Below, piece after piece: positions 54,561-63,171 of a stretch of 64,000 nt of DNA. The DNA is from JABFWF01 sp035539135 (GTDB lineage: Bacteria; Pseudomonadota; Gammaproteobacteria; Xanthomonadales; Xanthomonadaceae). Where the stretch lies: assembly GCA_035539135.1 (NCBI GenBank), contig DATLJD010000014.1, positions 558,001 through 622,000 on the forward strand, read 5' to 3'. The notes below the pieces were generated by a model, which did not search any database, was not told the DNA's origin, and saw only the letters and a program-made list of their open reading frames with translations. Each line of letters starts with the position of its first letter. Position 1 is the first letter of the stretch. The translations under genes and the position numbers were made by a program.

Positions 54561-55928
54561 ATGCCCCTGCGTCTGTACAACAGCCTGACGCGCCGGGTCG
54601 AGCCCTTCGCGCCGCTCGATCCCGCCAGCCCGACCATGTACCTGTGCGGGCCCACCGTCTACAACTACGTGCACATCGGCAACGCGCGCGGGCCGGTGGT
54701 GTTCGACGTGCTGGCCGCGCTGCTGCGCCGCCGCCACGGCGCGCTGCGCTACGCGCGCAACATCACCGACGTCGACGACAAGATCAACGCCGCCGCGCGC
54801 GAGGCGGGCGTGCCGATCGGCGCGATCACCGAACGCTACGCCGCCGCCTACCGCGAGGAGATGGCGGCGCTCGGCGTGGCGCCGCAGCCGCTGCAGCCGA
54901 AGGCGACCGAGCACATCCCGCAGATCATCGCGATGATCGAGCGGCTGATCGCTTCGGGCCACGCGTACGAGGCCGAAGGCCACGTGCTGTTCGCGGTCGC
55001 CAGCTTCCCCGAGTACGGCAAGCTCTCGCGGCGCGATCCGGAGGAGATGCTGGCCGGGGCGCGGGTGGAAGTGGCGCCGTACAAGCGCGACCCGGGCGAC
55101 TTCGTGCTGTGGAAGCCGTCCACCGCCGACCTGCCCGGGTGGGAGTCGCCCTGGGGCCGCGGCCGCCCCGGCTGGCACATCGAGTGCTCGGCGATGGCCG
55201 CGGCGCACTTGGGTGAGACCATCGACATCCACGCCGGCGGCGTCGACCTGCAGTTTCCGCACCACGAGAACGAGATCGCGCAGAGCGAGTGCGCGCACGG
55301 CGGGAAGGTGTTCGCGCGCTTCTGGCTGCACAACGGCATGCTGACCTTCGGCGGCGCGAAGATGGCCAAGTCGGTCGGCAACATCCGCCGCGTGCACGAG
55401 CTCCTCGCCGAATACCCGGCAGAAGCGCTGCGCCTGGCCCTGCTCAGCGCGCACTACCGGCAGCCGCTGGACTGGTCGGACGGGCTGGTCGAACAGAGCG
55501 TGCGCACGCTCGACCGCCTGTACGGCACCCTGCGCGACCTCGCCGGCGTGGAGGCGCAGGCGCGCATCCCGCAGGCGGTGGAGGACGCGCTGGACGACGA
55601 CCTCAACACCCCGCAGGCGCTGGCCGAGGTCGCGCGCATCGCCGGCGAGGCGCGCAAGGCCGGCGACGACGGCGAGCGCGCGCGCCTGAAGGCGGAATTG
55701 CTCGGCGCCGGCCTCGCCCTCGGCCTGCTGCAGCAGGACCCGGCCGCCTGGTTCGCGCGCGGCGCCGACGCCGGCGACGACGCCCGCATCCAGGCGCTGG
55801 TGGACGAACGCGCGGCGGCCAAGCAGGCGCGCGATTTCGCCCGCGCCGACGCGATCCGCGCGCAGCTGGCGGCGGAAGGCATCGTGCTCGAGGACACGCC
55901 CGCCGGCGTGCGCTGGAAGCGCGCGTAG
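54561..55928 (+). CDS. cysS: Cysteinyl-tRNA synthetase
   Basis: Class I aminoacyl-tRNA synthetase for cysteine, 455 residues. The HIGH-type motif is VHIGNARG after the zinc-ligand cysteine in MYLCGPTVYN; other zinc ligands are GWHIECSAM and GGVDLQFPHHENE; the KMSKS-type loop is AKMAKSVGN. The C-terminal helical domain has EARKAGDDGERARL and the ARADAIRAQL tail. It begins at ATG 54561 and is followed by sufE on the same strand 111 bp away, a fitting neighbour since both handle cysteine. Confidence 0.97.
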   Translation: MPLRLYNSLTRRVEPFAPLDPASPTMYLCGPTVYNYVHIGNARGPVVFDVLAALLRRRHGALRYARNITDVDDKINAAAREAGVPIGAITERYAAAYREEMAALGVAPQPLQPKATEHIPQIIAMIERLIASGHAYEAEGHVLFAVASFPEYGKLSRRDPEEMLAGARVEVAPYKRDPGDFVLWKPSTADLPGWESPWGRGRPGWHIECSAMAAAHLGETIDIHAGGVDLQFPHHENEIAQSECAHGGKVFARFWLHNGMLTFGGAKMAKSVGNIRRVHELLAEYPAEALRLALLSAHYRQPLDWSDGLVEQSVRTLDRLYGTLRDLAGVEAQARIPQAVEDALDDDLNTPQALAEVARIAGEARKAGDDGERARLKAELLGAGLALGLLQQDPAAWFARGADAGDDARIQALVDERAAAKQARDFARADAIRAQLAAEGIVLEDTPAGVRWKRA

Positions 55929-56039
55929 CATCGCCACCGCGCACGCGCATAGCGCGCCAGGATCCACACGACGCAGGCACGCCGCCGCGCACACTCCTCC
56001 ACGCAGAAGCAGCAAGCCGATGTCCGACCGGATGACCGC

Positions 56040-56477
56040 GTGAACGCCACCGCCTTCCCCACCGAGCCCACCGCCGCCGCCGCCCAGCAGGCGATCGCGG
56101 AGGAGTTCGCGTTCTTCGGCGACTGGTCCGAGCGCTACCAGTACCTGATCGACCTCGGCCGCAAGCTGCCGCCGTTCCCGGAGGACTGCAAGACCGAGGA
56201 GCATCGCCTGCACGGCTGCCAGTCGATGGTCTGGATCGTGTGCGACGGCGACGCGGCGCGGCTGGATTTCCGCGCGGTGAGCGACTCGGCGATCGTGTCC
56301 GGGCTGATCTACCTGGCGCTGCGCGTGTACTCCGGGCGCGGCGCGGCCGAGATCCTGGCGACGCCGCCGGACTTCATCGCCGCGATCGGCCTGGCGAAGC
56401 ACCTGTCGCCGACCCGCAGCAACGGCCTCACCGCCCTGCTCGGCTTCATCCGCGACAAGGCGCAGGCCGCCTCGTGA
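56040..56477 (+). CDS. sufE: SufE-family cysteine desulfurase activator
   Basis: A 145-residue sulfur-acceptor protein that takes persulfide from SufS for iron-sulfur cluster assembly. Motifs are FAFFGDWSERYQYLIDLG, LPPFPEDCKTEEHRLHGCQS with the active cysteine in HGCQSMVW, and the helix RVYSGRGAAEILATPPDF. Start: GTG at 56040; nearby ATGs are in another frame. Its stop overlaps the GTG start of the MFS transporter. No sufS or sufBCD genes are adjacent. Confidence 0.93.
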   Translation: MNATAFPTEPTAAAAQQAIAEEFAFFGDWSERYQYLIDLGRKLPPFPEDCKTEEHRLHGCQSMVWIVCDGDAARLDFRAVSDSAIVSGLIYLALRVYSGRGAAEILATPPDFIAAIGLAKHLSPTRSNGLTALLGFIRDKAQAAS

Positions 56478-57727
56478 GCGAGGACGCGGACGCGCCGCGA
56501 ACGCCGCTGGCCAGCCCCGGCTTCCGCGGGCTGATGACGTTCCGCATCCTCAACATCCTGTCCTATCAGATCGTCGCGGTGACGGTCGGCTGGCACGTCT
56601 ACGAGCTGACCCGCAACCCGTGGGCGCTGGGCCTGATCGGCCTCGCCGAGGTTTTGCCCTACTTCTGCATCGCGCCGTTCGCCGGCTACCTGGTCGACCA
56701 CCTGCACCGGCGCAAGCTGGGCGCGTTCGCCTGCGCCGGGCTGGCGCTGACCGCGGCGATCCTCACCGCGATCGCCGCCGACTGGATCCCGGTCCGCCCC
56801 GGCGGCATCGCCCAGGCCTGGCCGGTGTACGCGGCGATCATGCTGACCGGCAGCGTGCGCTCCTTCCTCGGGCCGGTCTACAACGCGCTGTTCGCGCGGG
56901 TGTTGCCGCGGCCGCTGTTCGCGCGCGGCGCGAGCTTCGGCAGCGTGGTGTTCCAGACCGGGCTGGTGGTCGGCCCGGCGATCGGCGGCCTGATCGTCGG
57001 CTGGAGCGGCAAGACCGCCTCGTACGCGACCGCGCTGGTGCTCGCGGTGGCGGCGGCGGTCGCGGTGCTGCGCATCGCGGTGACCGAACCGCCGGTGCTG
57101 CTGCAGCGCGCGCCGGTGTTCGCCAGCATCCGCGAAGGGCTGCGCTTCGTGTTCGGCCACCAGATCCTGCTCGCGGCGCTGGCGCTGGACATGTTCGCGG
57201 TGCTGTTCGGCGGCGCGGTGTCGCTGCTGCCGGCCTTCATCAAGGAAATCCTGCACTACGGCCCGGAAGGCCTGGGCATCCTGCGCGCGGCGCCGGCGCT
57301 GGGCGCGGTCGCGGTCGGGGTGTGGTTCACCCGCCACACGCCGGAGCGCAACGCCGGGCGGATCCTGCTGTTCGCGGTGGCCGGCTTCGGGATCTGCATC
57401 ATCGGCTTCGGGCTGTCCACCCACTTCTGGCTGTCGGCGGCGCTGCTGCTCGGCTCGGGCCTGTGCGACGGCGTGTCCGTGGTGCTGCGCTCGACCATCC
57501 TGCAGCTGACCACGCCCGACGAGATGCGCGGACGGGTGTCGGCGATCAACGGCATCTTCATCGGTTCGTCGAACGAGCTCGGCGCCTTCTACGCCGGCTC
57601 GATGGCGCGCCTGCTGGGGCTGGTGCCGGCGGTGGTGTTCGGCGGCTGCATGACCCTGGCGGTGGTGACGGCCACCTCGCGGCTGGCGCCGCGGTTGCGC
57701 CGGCTGGACCTGCGCGAGCTCCACTAG
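56474..57727 (+). CDS. MFS transporter (EntS/MFS_3-like)
   Basis: A 417-residue inner-membrane protein with about twelve hydrophobic helices. The family loop motif is LVDHLHRRKLG between helices 2 and 3, and ESxxR-type patterns lie in TPDEMRGRVSAINGIFIGSSNELG, typical of the MFS_3 (EntS-like) group. Start: GTG at 56474 overlapping the sufE stop (GTGA). The substrate is unknown; EntS relatives export siderophores, but no siderophore genes are here. Confidence 0.9.
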   Translation: MSEDADAPRTPLASPGFRGLMTFRILNILSYQIVAVTVGWHVYELTRNPWALGLIGLAEVLPYFCIAPFAGYLVDHLHRRKLGAFACAGLALTAAILTAIAADWIPVRPGGIAQAWPVYAAIMLTGSVRSFLGPVYNALFARVLPRPLFARGASFGSVVFQTGLVVGPAIGGLIVGWSGKTASYATALVLAVAAAVAVLRIAVTEPPVLLQRAPVFASIREGLRFVFGHQILLAALALDMFAVLFGGAVSLLPAFIKEILHYGPEGLGILRAAPALGAVAVGVWFTRHTPERNAGRILLFAVAGFGICIIGFGLSTHFWLSAALLLGSGLCDGVSVVLRSTILQLTTPDEMRGRVSAINGIFIGSSNELGAFYAGSMARLLGLVPAVVFGGCMTLAVVTATSRLAPRLRRLDLRELH

Positions 57728-57847
57728 CGCCGGCCGCCCGCCGGACTGTATCGATCCGACGGGCTTTGCACATGGGTTCCTGCGGCGTCGTGCCGAAGCG
57801 GTAAGGTTGGGCGCGGGGCCGGTCCGGTTCCGGCCAGGAGCAGCGTC

Positions 57848-59362
57848 ATGGCGCATCAGGATGGTCCGCCCCCCGGCCCCGATCTCGGCGCGGGCGTGCC
57901 GCTGGCCGACATTCCCGCCGGCGGCGTGCTGGCCGGCCACGTCGGCGGCGAACCGGTGCTGCTGGCGCGCCTGGACGACGGCCTGCACGCGGTCGGCGGC
58001 GCCTGCACCCACTACGGCGCGCCGCTGGCCGAGGGCCTGGTGCGCGGTGCCGAGATCCGCTGCCCGTGGCACCACGCCTGCTTCAGCCTGCGCGACGGCA
58101 CGGCGCTGCGCGCGCCGGCGTTCGCGCCGCTGTCGCGCTGGCAGGTCGAGGTGCTCGGCGACACCGCTTACGTGCGTCGGCAGGTCGACGCGTCCGCGCC
58201 GCCGCCTGTACACGCGGCACGCCACCCCGGACGCATCCTGATCGTCGGCGGCGGCGCGGCCGGGTTCGCCGCAGCGCAGCGCCTGCGCGTCCTCGGTTAC
58301 GACGGCGCGCTGACCATGCTCAGCGCCGACCCCGCCCCGCCCTGCGACCGGCCTAACCTGTCCAAGGACTATCTTGCCGGCACCGCGCAGGCGGACTGGA
58401 TTCCGTTGCAGGGGCGGGAGTTCTACGCCGACAACCGCATCGACCTGCAGCTGGGTTGCGAGGTCGCCACGCTTGACGCCGCCAGGCGCGAGGCGATGGC
58501 CGTCGACGGAACCCGCCATCCCTACGATGCGTTGCTGCTCGCCACCGGCGCCGAGCCGCGGCGGTTGCGGCTGCCGGGCTTCGACCGCCCGAACGTGCAC
58601 GTGCTGCGCTCGCTCGCCGATGCCGACGCGATCATCGCCGCGGCGGCGCGGGCGCGCACGGTCGCCTTCGTCGGCGCCGGCTTCATCGGCCTGGAGGCCG
58701 CCGCCGCGCTGCGCGCGCGCGGGCTCGAGGTGCACGTGGTCGCCCCGGACGAGGTGCCGATGGAACGCGTGCTCGGCCGCGAACTCGGCGGCTTCCTCAC
58801 CAGCCTGCACCGCGACCAGGGCGTGCGCTTCCACCTGCGCGCGAACGTGCGGGGCTACGACGGCCAGGCGCTGCAGCTGGAGGACGGCGGCCGGGTGCCG
58901 GCGGACTTCGTCGTCGTCGGCATCGGCGTCGCCCCGCGCACGGCGCTCGCCGAGGCGGCCGGCCTGCGCGTGGATGGCGGCATCGTGGTCGATGCGACGT
59001 TGCAGGCCTCGCTGCCCGGCCACTACGCGGCGGGCGACGTCGCCCGCTTCCCGTGGCGCGGCGAGCTGGCGCGGGTCGAGCACTGGGTGCACGCCGAGCG
59101 CCAGGGGCAGGCGGCCGCCGCCAACCTGCTCGGCGCCGCGCAGGCGTTCGCCGACGTGCCGTTCTTCTGGACCCACCACTACGGCGTGGAGCTGCGCTAT
59201 ACCGGGCTCGGCAACGGCTGGGACGAGGTCCGCGTCGACGGCGACCTGCCGGCGCGCGACTTCACCGCGCGCTATTTCCGCGGCGGCACGCTGGTGGCCG
59301 CCGCCAGCGTCGGCCGCGACCGCGACAACCTCGCCATCGAGGCCGAGCTGCAGGCTGCCTGA
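57848..59362 (+). CDS. Rieske-containing FAD-dependent oxidoreductase (AIFM3/ferredoxin reductase-like)
   Basis: A 504-residue fusion. Residues about 15-110 form a Rieske 2Fe-2S domain with CTHYGAPL and CPWHHACF. From about 125 a pyridine-nucleotide-disulfide-type flavoprotein follows: FAD motif ILIVGGGAAGFAAAQRL, NAD motif VAFVGAGFIGLEAAAAL, and the ATG and YAAGDVARF segments, with a C-terminal reductase-type domain. It passes electrons between NAD(P)H and the cluster. The start ATG follows AGGAG. A patatin gene begins nine bases after its stop. Confidence 0.92.
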   Translation: MAHQDGPPPGPDLGAGVPLADIPAGGVLAGHVGGEPVLLARLDDGLHAVGGACTHYGAPLAEGLVRGAEIRCPWHHACFSLRDGTALRAPAFAPLSRWQVEVLGDTAYVRRQVDASAPPPVHAARHPGRILIVGGGAAGFAAAQRLRVLGYDGALTMLSADPAPPCDRPNLSKDYLAGTAQADWIPLQGREFYADNRIDLQLGCEVATLDAARREAMAVDGTRHPYDALLLATGAEPRRLRLPGFDRPNVHVLRSLADADAIIAAAARARTVAFVGAGFIGLEAAAALRARGLEVHVVAPDEVPMERVLGRELGGFLTSLHRDQGVRFHLRANVRGYDGQALQLEDGGRVPADFVVVGIGVAPRTALAEAAGLRVDGGIVVDATLQASLPGHYAAGDVARFPWRGELARVEHWVHAERQGQAAAANLLGAAQAFADVPFFWTHHYGVELRYTGLGNGWDEVRVDGDLPARDFTARYFRGGTLVAAASVGRDRDNLAIEAELQAA

Positions 59363-59371
59363 GACGGCGCG

Positions 59372-60244
59372 ATGTCCCAGGCCGACGGCCCCACCGCCTT
59401 CGTCCTCGCCGGCGGCGGCAGCCTCGGCGCGGTCCAGGTCGGCATGCTCAAGGCGATGGCCGATGCCGGCATCGTGCCCGACTTCGTGGTCGGGGCCTCG
59501 GTCGGCGCGATCAACGCCGCGTACTACGCGGCCGCCCCCGACCCGGCCGGCGTCGCCCGGCTGGAACGGATCTGGCTGCGCCTGCGCGGCGTCGACGTGT
59601 TTCCGTTCTCGCTGCTGGGCACCGCGCTCTGCCTCCTCGGCCGGCGCGACCACCTCGCGAGGCCCGCGCCGCTGTCCGCCCTGCTCGGCACCGAACTCCC
59701 GTACCGCCGGCTGGAGGACGCGCCGCTGCCCTGCCACGTGGTCGCCACCGACGTCCTCGACGGCACCGAGGTCACCCTGTCTTCCGGCGATGCGTTGCAG
59801 GCGCTGCTCGCGAGCGCCGCGATCCCGGCGGTGTTCCCGGCGGTCACCATCGACGGCCGCCCGCTGATGGACGGCGGCGTCGCCGCCAACACCCCGATCG
59901 CGGCCGCGTTCGCGCTCGGCGCGCGGCGGGTCACCGTGCTGCCGACCGGCCTGCCCTGCGCGTTGCAGCAGCCCCCGCGCGGCGCGATGGCGGCCGCGCT
60001 GCATGCACTCAACCTGCTGGCGATGCGGCAGTTGCTGGCCGACATCGACCGCTTCGCCGACCGCTGCGCGCTGGCCGTGGTGCCGCCGCTGTGCCCGCTG
60101 GCGACCACCAGCTACGACTTCTCGCGCACCGCCGAGCTCATCGCCCGCGCCGAGCGCGCGACCCGCGAGTGGTTGTCCGAAAGCCCGCGCCGGCACCCGG
60201 ATCCGCGCTGGGCGCTGCTGCCGCACCGGCACCGGCCACCCTGA
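59372..60244 (+). CDS. Patatin-like phospholipase
   Basis: A 290-residue Ser-Asp dyad lipid acyl hydrolase. The oxyanion loop is AGGGSLGAVQVG, the nucleophile elbow GASVGAINA (GxSxG) and the dyad aspartate is in LMDGGVAANTP. It lacks a signal peptide, so cytosolic or membrane-associated action is expected. It starts nine bases after the Rieske-flavoprotein and is probably co-transcribed with it. Substrate lipid is unknown. The C-terminus is basic and histidine-rich (LLPHRHRPP). Confidence 0.9.
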   Translation: MSQADGPTAFVLAGGGSLGAVQVGMLKAMADAGIVPDFVVGASVGAINAAYYAAAPDPAGVARLERIWLRLRGVDVFPFSLLGTALCLLGRRDHLARPAPLSALLGTELPYRRLEDAPLPCHVVATDVLDGTEVTLSSGDALQALLASAAIPAVFPAVTIDGRPLMDGGVAANTPIAAAFALGARRVTVLPTGLPCALQQPPRGAMAAALHALNLLAMRQLLADIDRFADRCALAVVPPLCPLATTSYDFSRTAELIARAERATREWLSESPRRHPDPRWALLPHRHRPP

Positions 60245-60273
60245 AAACGCGGAAGCCCCGCAATCGCGGGGCT
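60242..60273 (-). terminator. Probable terminator of dksA-like gene
   Basis: An 8 bp stem AGCCCCGC / GCGGGGCT (60254-60273) read on the minus strand is followed by TCCGCGTTTTC. It lies between convergent genes and may also end the patatin transcript, though without a T tract on that strand. Confidence 0.6.
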
Positions 60274-60301
60274 CCTGCGCGAACCAGCGGCCCTGACGTG
60301 C

Positions 60302-61369
60302 TCAGTCGCCGATCTGCTTCTGCAGATGTTCCCAGCGCTCCTGCTCGTCGATCGTGCGCTCGGCGGTCAGGCGCGCCTCGAGTCGATCCAGGCCGATCTC
60401 CTCGCCCGAGTCGACGCTGTAGCCGTATTCGCCCGAGTCGACACGCTTGAGCGTGCTGTCGATCTTGCCGATCAGCTTGCGGTAGCGGTCGCGGGTACGC
60501 AGCTCGAGCGAGTTCTCGGTCTCGCGGGTGGCACGCTCGGCCTCGTCGCCGACGTCGCGCACCTCGTCCTTGAGGTTCTCGATGGTCTGCTTGGATTCCT
60601 CGATCAGGTCCGCGCGCCACTGCAGCAGGCGCTGGCGGAAGTACTCGAGCTGCAGCGGGTTCATGTATTCCTCGTCCGGCGAGGGCTTGTAGCCCTCGGG
60701 GACGATCGGGCGGCCGGTGGCCTCGTCCGTTTCGTATTTCACTACCTTGACCTTGCGTTGCACCGGCTGCGCGGGCGGCCTGGCGGCGACCGCCACGGCG
60801 ACCTTGCCCACCGGCCGCGGCGCGGCGGCGGCGACGCCCTTGGCGGGCTGCGCGTCGCGCGCGAGTTCCTTCGCGACGGGCTTGCCGACCGGCTTGGCGA
60901 CCGGCTTGGGCGCCGGGACAGCGGCGCGGGTGGATTGGGGCTGCTTGGGCGTCTCGACCTTGACCGGGCCGACCAGCGCTTCGCGGCCGATGGATTTCGC
61001 CGGCGCCTTGGCGGCGGGCGCCTTGGCCGGCGCCGGCTTCTTCTGCGCCTTCGCCGGCGCGGGTTTCGCGGCCTTCGCCGGCGCCTTGGCAGCAGCCTTC
61101 ACCGGCGCCTTCGCCGGCTTGGCGACCGGCTTGGCGGCCTTCGCCGGCGCCTTCTTCGCGACCGGCTTCTTCGCCACCGGCGCGGCCTTCTTCGCGACCG
61201 GCTTGGCCACGGCCTTCTTCGCCGCGGGCTTGGCGACCTTCTTCGCGGCGGCCGGCTTCTTCGCCACGGCCGCCTGCTTCTTCGGCGCGGCCTTCTTCGC
61301 CACGGCCGTGGAACGGGTGGTCTTGCTGGCGGCCTTGGCGGCCTTCTTCGCGGGTTTCTTCGCTGCCAC
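60302..61369 (-). CDS. dksA: DksA-family protein with histone H1-like lysine/alanine tail and no zinc finger
   Basis: A 355-residue protein. Residues 1-200 are Lys/Ala/Pro repeats (KKPAKKAAK, KPVAKKAP), like histone H1 C-terminal tails. Residues about 245-355 form a DksA module: the coiled coil from MNPLQLEYFRQRLLQWRADL, its tip motif DVGDEA (the DxxDxA type needed in DksA), and YGYSVDSGEEIGLDRLEARL. All four zinc-finger cysteines of classical DksA are absent. Start: GTG 61369, because a good promoter (61412-61440) lies immediately upstream and excludes the longer frame to 61471. It should bind RNA polymerase and probably nucleic acid. Confidence 0.85.
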   Translation of the reverse strand: MAAKKPAKKAAKAASKTTRSTAVAKKAAPKKQAAVAKKPAAAKKVAKPAAKKAVAKPVAKKAAPVAKKPVAKKAPAKAAKPVAKPAKAPVKAAAKAPAKAAKPAPAKAQKKPAPAKAPAAKAPAKSIGREALVGPVKVETPKQPQSTRAAVPAPKPVAKPVGKPVAKELARDAQPAKGVAAAAPRPVGKVAVAVAARPPAQPVQRKVKVVKYETDEATGRPIVPEGYKPSPDEEYMNPLQLEYFRQRLLQWRADLIEESKQTIENLKDEVRDVGDEAERATRETENSLELRTRDRYRKLIGKIDSTLKRVDSGEYGYSVDSGEEIGLDRLEARLTAERTIDEQERWEHLQKQIGD

Positions 61370-61411
61370 GACGGGCTTTTCCTCTCTTCCCTTGAGGCGG
61401 GAAAGCGCGCT

Positions 61412-61440
61412 GTTATACCCTGCCGGGATGACAGCGGCAA
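61412..61440 (-). promoter_or_regulatory. Candidate sigma-70 promoter of the dksA-like gene
   Basis: On the minus strand TTGCCG (61440-61435) and TATAAC (61417-61412) are spaced 17 bases. TATAAC matches the -10 consensus in five of six positions. Transcription would start near 61405, 36 bases before the GTG start. Confidence 0.65.
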
Positions 61441-61476
61441 CCGCGCGAGTCTCGCGCGCCGCCGCGTGCAAACATC

Positions 61477-61695
61477 GTGATCGCCCGCCTCCTCATCGCC
61501 CTGCTGCGCGGCTACAAGCGCTGGCTCAGCCCGCTGCTCGGCCCGCGCTGCCGGTTCGTGCCCACCTGCTCGGAATACGCCATGCAGGCGATCGCCCGTT
61601 TCGGCGCGCTCAAGGGCGGCTGGCTGGCGCTGCGCCGGATCGGCCGCTGCCACCCGCTGCATCCCGGCGGCCACGATCCCGTCCCTCCCCGCTAA
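61477..61695 (+). CDS. yidD: Membrane protein insertion efficiency factor YidD
   Basis: A 72-residue YidD: an amphipathic N-terminus (IARLLIALLRGYKRWLSPLL) followed by the family core GPRCRFVPTCSEYAMQAI and GGWLALRRIGRCHPLHPGG with three conserved cysteines. It helps YidC insert inner-membrane proteins. Start: GTG at 61477; it is divergent from the dksA-like gene and 17 bp before dihydroorotase. Usually yidD lies between rnpA and yidC, so this location is unusual. Confidence 0.93.
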   Translation: MIARLLIALLRGYKRWLSPLLGPRCRFVPTCSEYAMQAIARFGALKGGWLALRRIGRCHPLHPGGHDPVPPR

Positions 61696-61712
61696 CGCAA
61701 GGAAACCGCGCG

Positions 61713-63059
61713 ATGTCCGACACGCTGATCGTCAATGCCCGCCTCGTCAACGAGGAGCGCGAGTTCCACGGCGACCTGCGCATCGCGCGCGGCCGCATCG
61801 CGGAAATCGGCAGCGGGCTGTCCGCGCGCGCCGGCGAGACGGTGGTGGACGCGCAGGGCCGGCGCCTGCTGCCCGGCATGGTCGACGACCAGGTGCATTT
61901 CCGCGAACCGGGCCTGGAATACAAGGCGGACATGGCGGTGGAATCGGCGGCCGCGGTCGCCGGCGGCCTGACCACCTTCATGGACATGCCCAACACCTCG
62001 CCCCCGACCCTGGACGCCGCAGCGCTGGAGGACAAGTACCGGCGCGCGGCCGGCCGCGCCTGGGGCAACCACGGTTTCTACCTCGGCGCCAGCAACGACA
62101 ACCTCGATGCGATCAAGGCGCTGGACCCCCGCACGGCGCCCGGCATCAAGGTGTTCATGGGCGCGTCCACCGGCAACATGCTGGTGGACGACCCGGTGGT
62201 GCTCGACGGCATCTTCGCCCACGCGCCGACGCCGATCATCACCCATTGCGAGGACACGCCGCTGATCGAGGCCAACCTCGCGGAGTGGAAGGCCAGGTGC
62301 GGCGACGCGGTGCCGGTCACCGCGCATCCCGACATCCGCTCGCGCGAGGCCTGCAAGCGCTCCACCGAACTCGCCATCTCGCTCGCGCGCAAGCACGGCA
62401 GCCGCCTGCACGTGCTGCACATCAGCACCGCGGACGAACTGGCGCTGTTCGAGCGGGGCCCGCTGGTGCGCGCCGACGGCAGCCGCAAGCGCATCACCGC
62501 CGAAACCTGCATCCACTTCCTGCGTTTCGACCGCGGCGACTACCCGGCGCTCGGCAACTTCATCAAGTGCAACCCGGCGATCAAGGACGCGAGCGATCGC
62601 GAGGCGCTGGTGCGCGCGCTCGCCGACGGCGTGATCGACGTGCTGGCCACCGACCACGCGCCGCACACGCTGGAGGAGAAGTCCCGCCCCTACCTGCAGG
62701 CGCCCGCCGGCCTGCCGCTGGTGCAGTTCGCGCTGCAGGCGGCGCTGGAGCTGGTGCACGAGGGCAAGCTCACCACCGCACAGGTAGTGCGCAAGTTCGC
62801 GCACGCGCCGGCGCTGCTGTTCGACGTGCGCGAGCGCGGCTTCCTGCGCGAGGGCTACTGGGCGGACCTGGTGCTGGTGGATGACGCGCCGCAGCTGGTG
62901 CGCCGTGAGGACGTGCTGTCCAAATGCGGCTGGTCGCCGTTCGAAGGCATGACCTTCCACACCAGGATCGCCTCGACCTGGGTCAACGGCGTGCAGGCCT
63001 GGGACGGCGTGCGCCTGGTCGGCACGCCGCAGGGACAACGGCTGGAGTTCGCGCGCTAG
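61713..63059 (+). CDS. pyrC: Dihydroorotase
   Basis: Cyclises carbamoyl aspartate to dihydroorotate in pyrimidine synthesis. The 448-residue amidohydrolase has GMVDDQVHFREPGL near residue 60, the carboxylated-lysine strand GIKVFMGASTG, the histidines of IITHCED and HVLHIS, and the catalytic aspartate in ATDHAPHT. The usual first metal histidine of the HxH motif is glutamine here (QVH), a feature I recall from a subgroup including Bacteroidetes and xanthomonads. ATG at 61713. It is likely co-transcribed with yidD. Hydantoinase is a less likely alternative. Confidence 0.92.
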   Translation: MSDTLIVNARLVNEEREFHGDLRIARGRIAEIGSGLSARAGETVVDAQGRRLLPGMVDDQVHFREPGLEYKADMAVESAAAVAGGLTTFMDMPNTSPPTLDAAALEDKYRRAAGRAWGNHGFYLGASNDNLDAIKALDPRTAPGIKVFMGASTGNMLVDDPVVLDGIFAHAPTPIITHCEDTPLIEANLAEWKARCGDAVPVTAHPDIRSREACKRSTELAISLARKHGSRLHVLHISTADELALFERGPLVRADGSRKRITAETCIHFLRFDRGDYPALGNFIKCNPAIKDASDREALVRALADGVIDVLATDHAPHTLEEKSRPYLQAPAGLPLVQFALQAALELVHEGKLTTAQVVRKFAHAPALLFDVRERGFLREGYWADLVLVDDAPQLVRREDVLSKCGWSPFEGMTFHTRIASTWVNGVQAWDGVRLVGTPQGQRLEFAR

Positions 63060-63079
63060 CCGCCACGACGCATCCAGCC

Positions 63080-63095
63080 GCGGAGCTTGCTCCGC
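63080..63095. repeat. REP-like palindrome without GTAG head
   Basis: GCGGAGCTTGCTCCGC is the core of the GTAG-REPs seen elsewhere in the window, here without the head. A further small palindrome CGAGC-AAA-GCTCG follows. Both lie between convergent dihydroorotase and FolE2. Confidence 0.7.
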
Positions 63096-63171
63096 CGAGC
63101 AAAGCTCGACGGTTTGGGCATTCCCGTCGCCAGCGTGCCCCGTCGCTTCCGGGTCGTCGCGCGCGGGGAAG

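Noticed and set aside
60326..61480. A 384-codon plus-strand frame opposite the dksA-like gene with Leu/Arg/Gly repeats
   Set aside because: It mirrors the Lys/Ala repeats of the minus-strand gene and has no independent start signal or domain.
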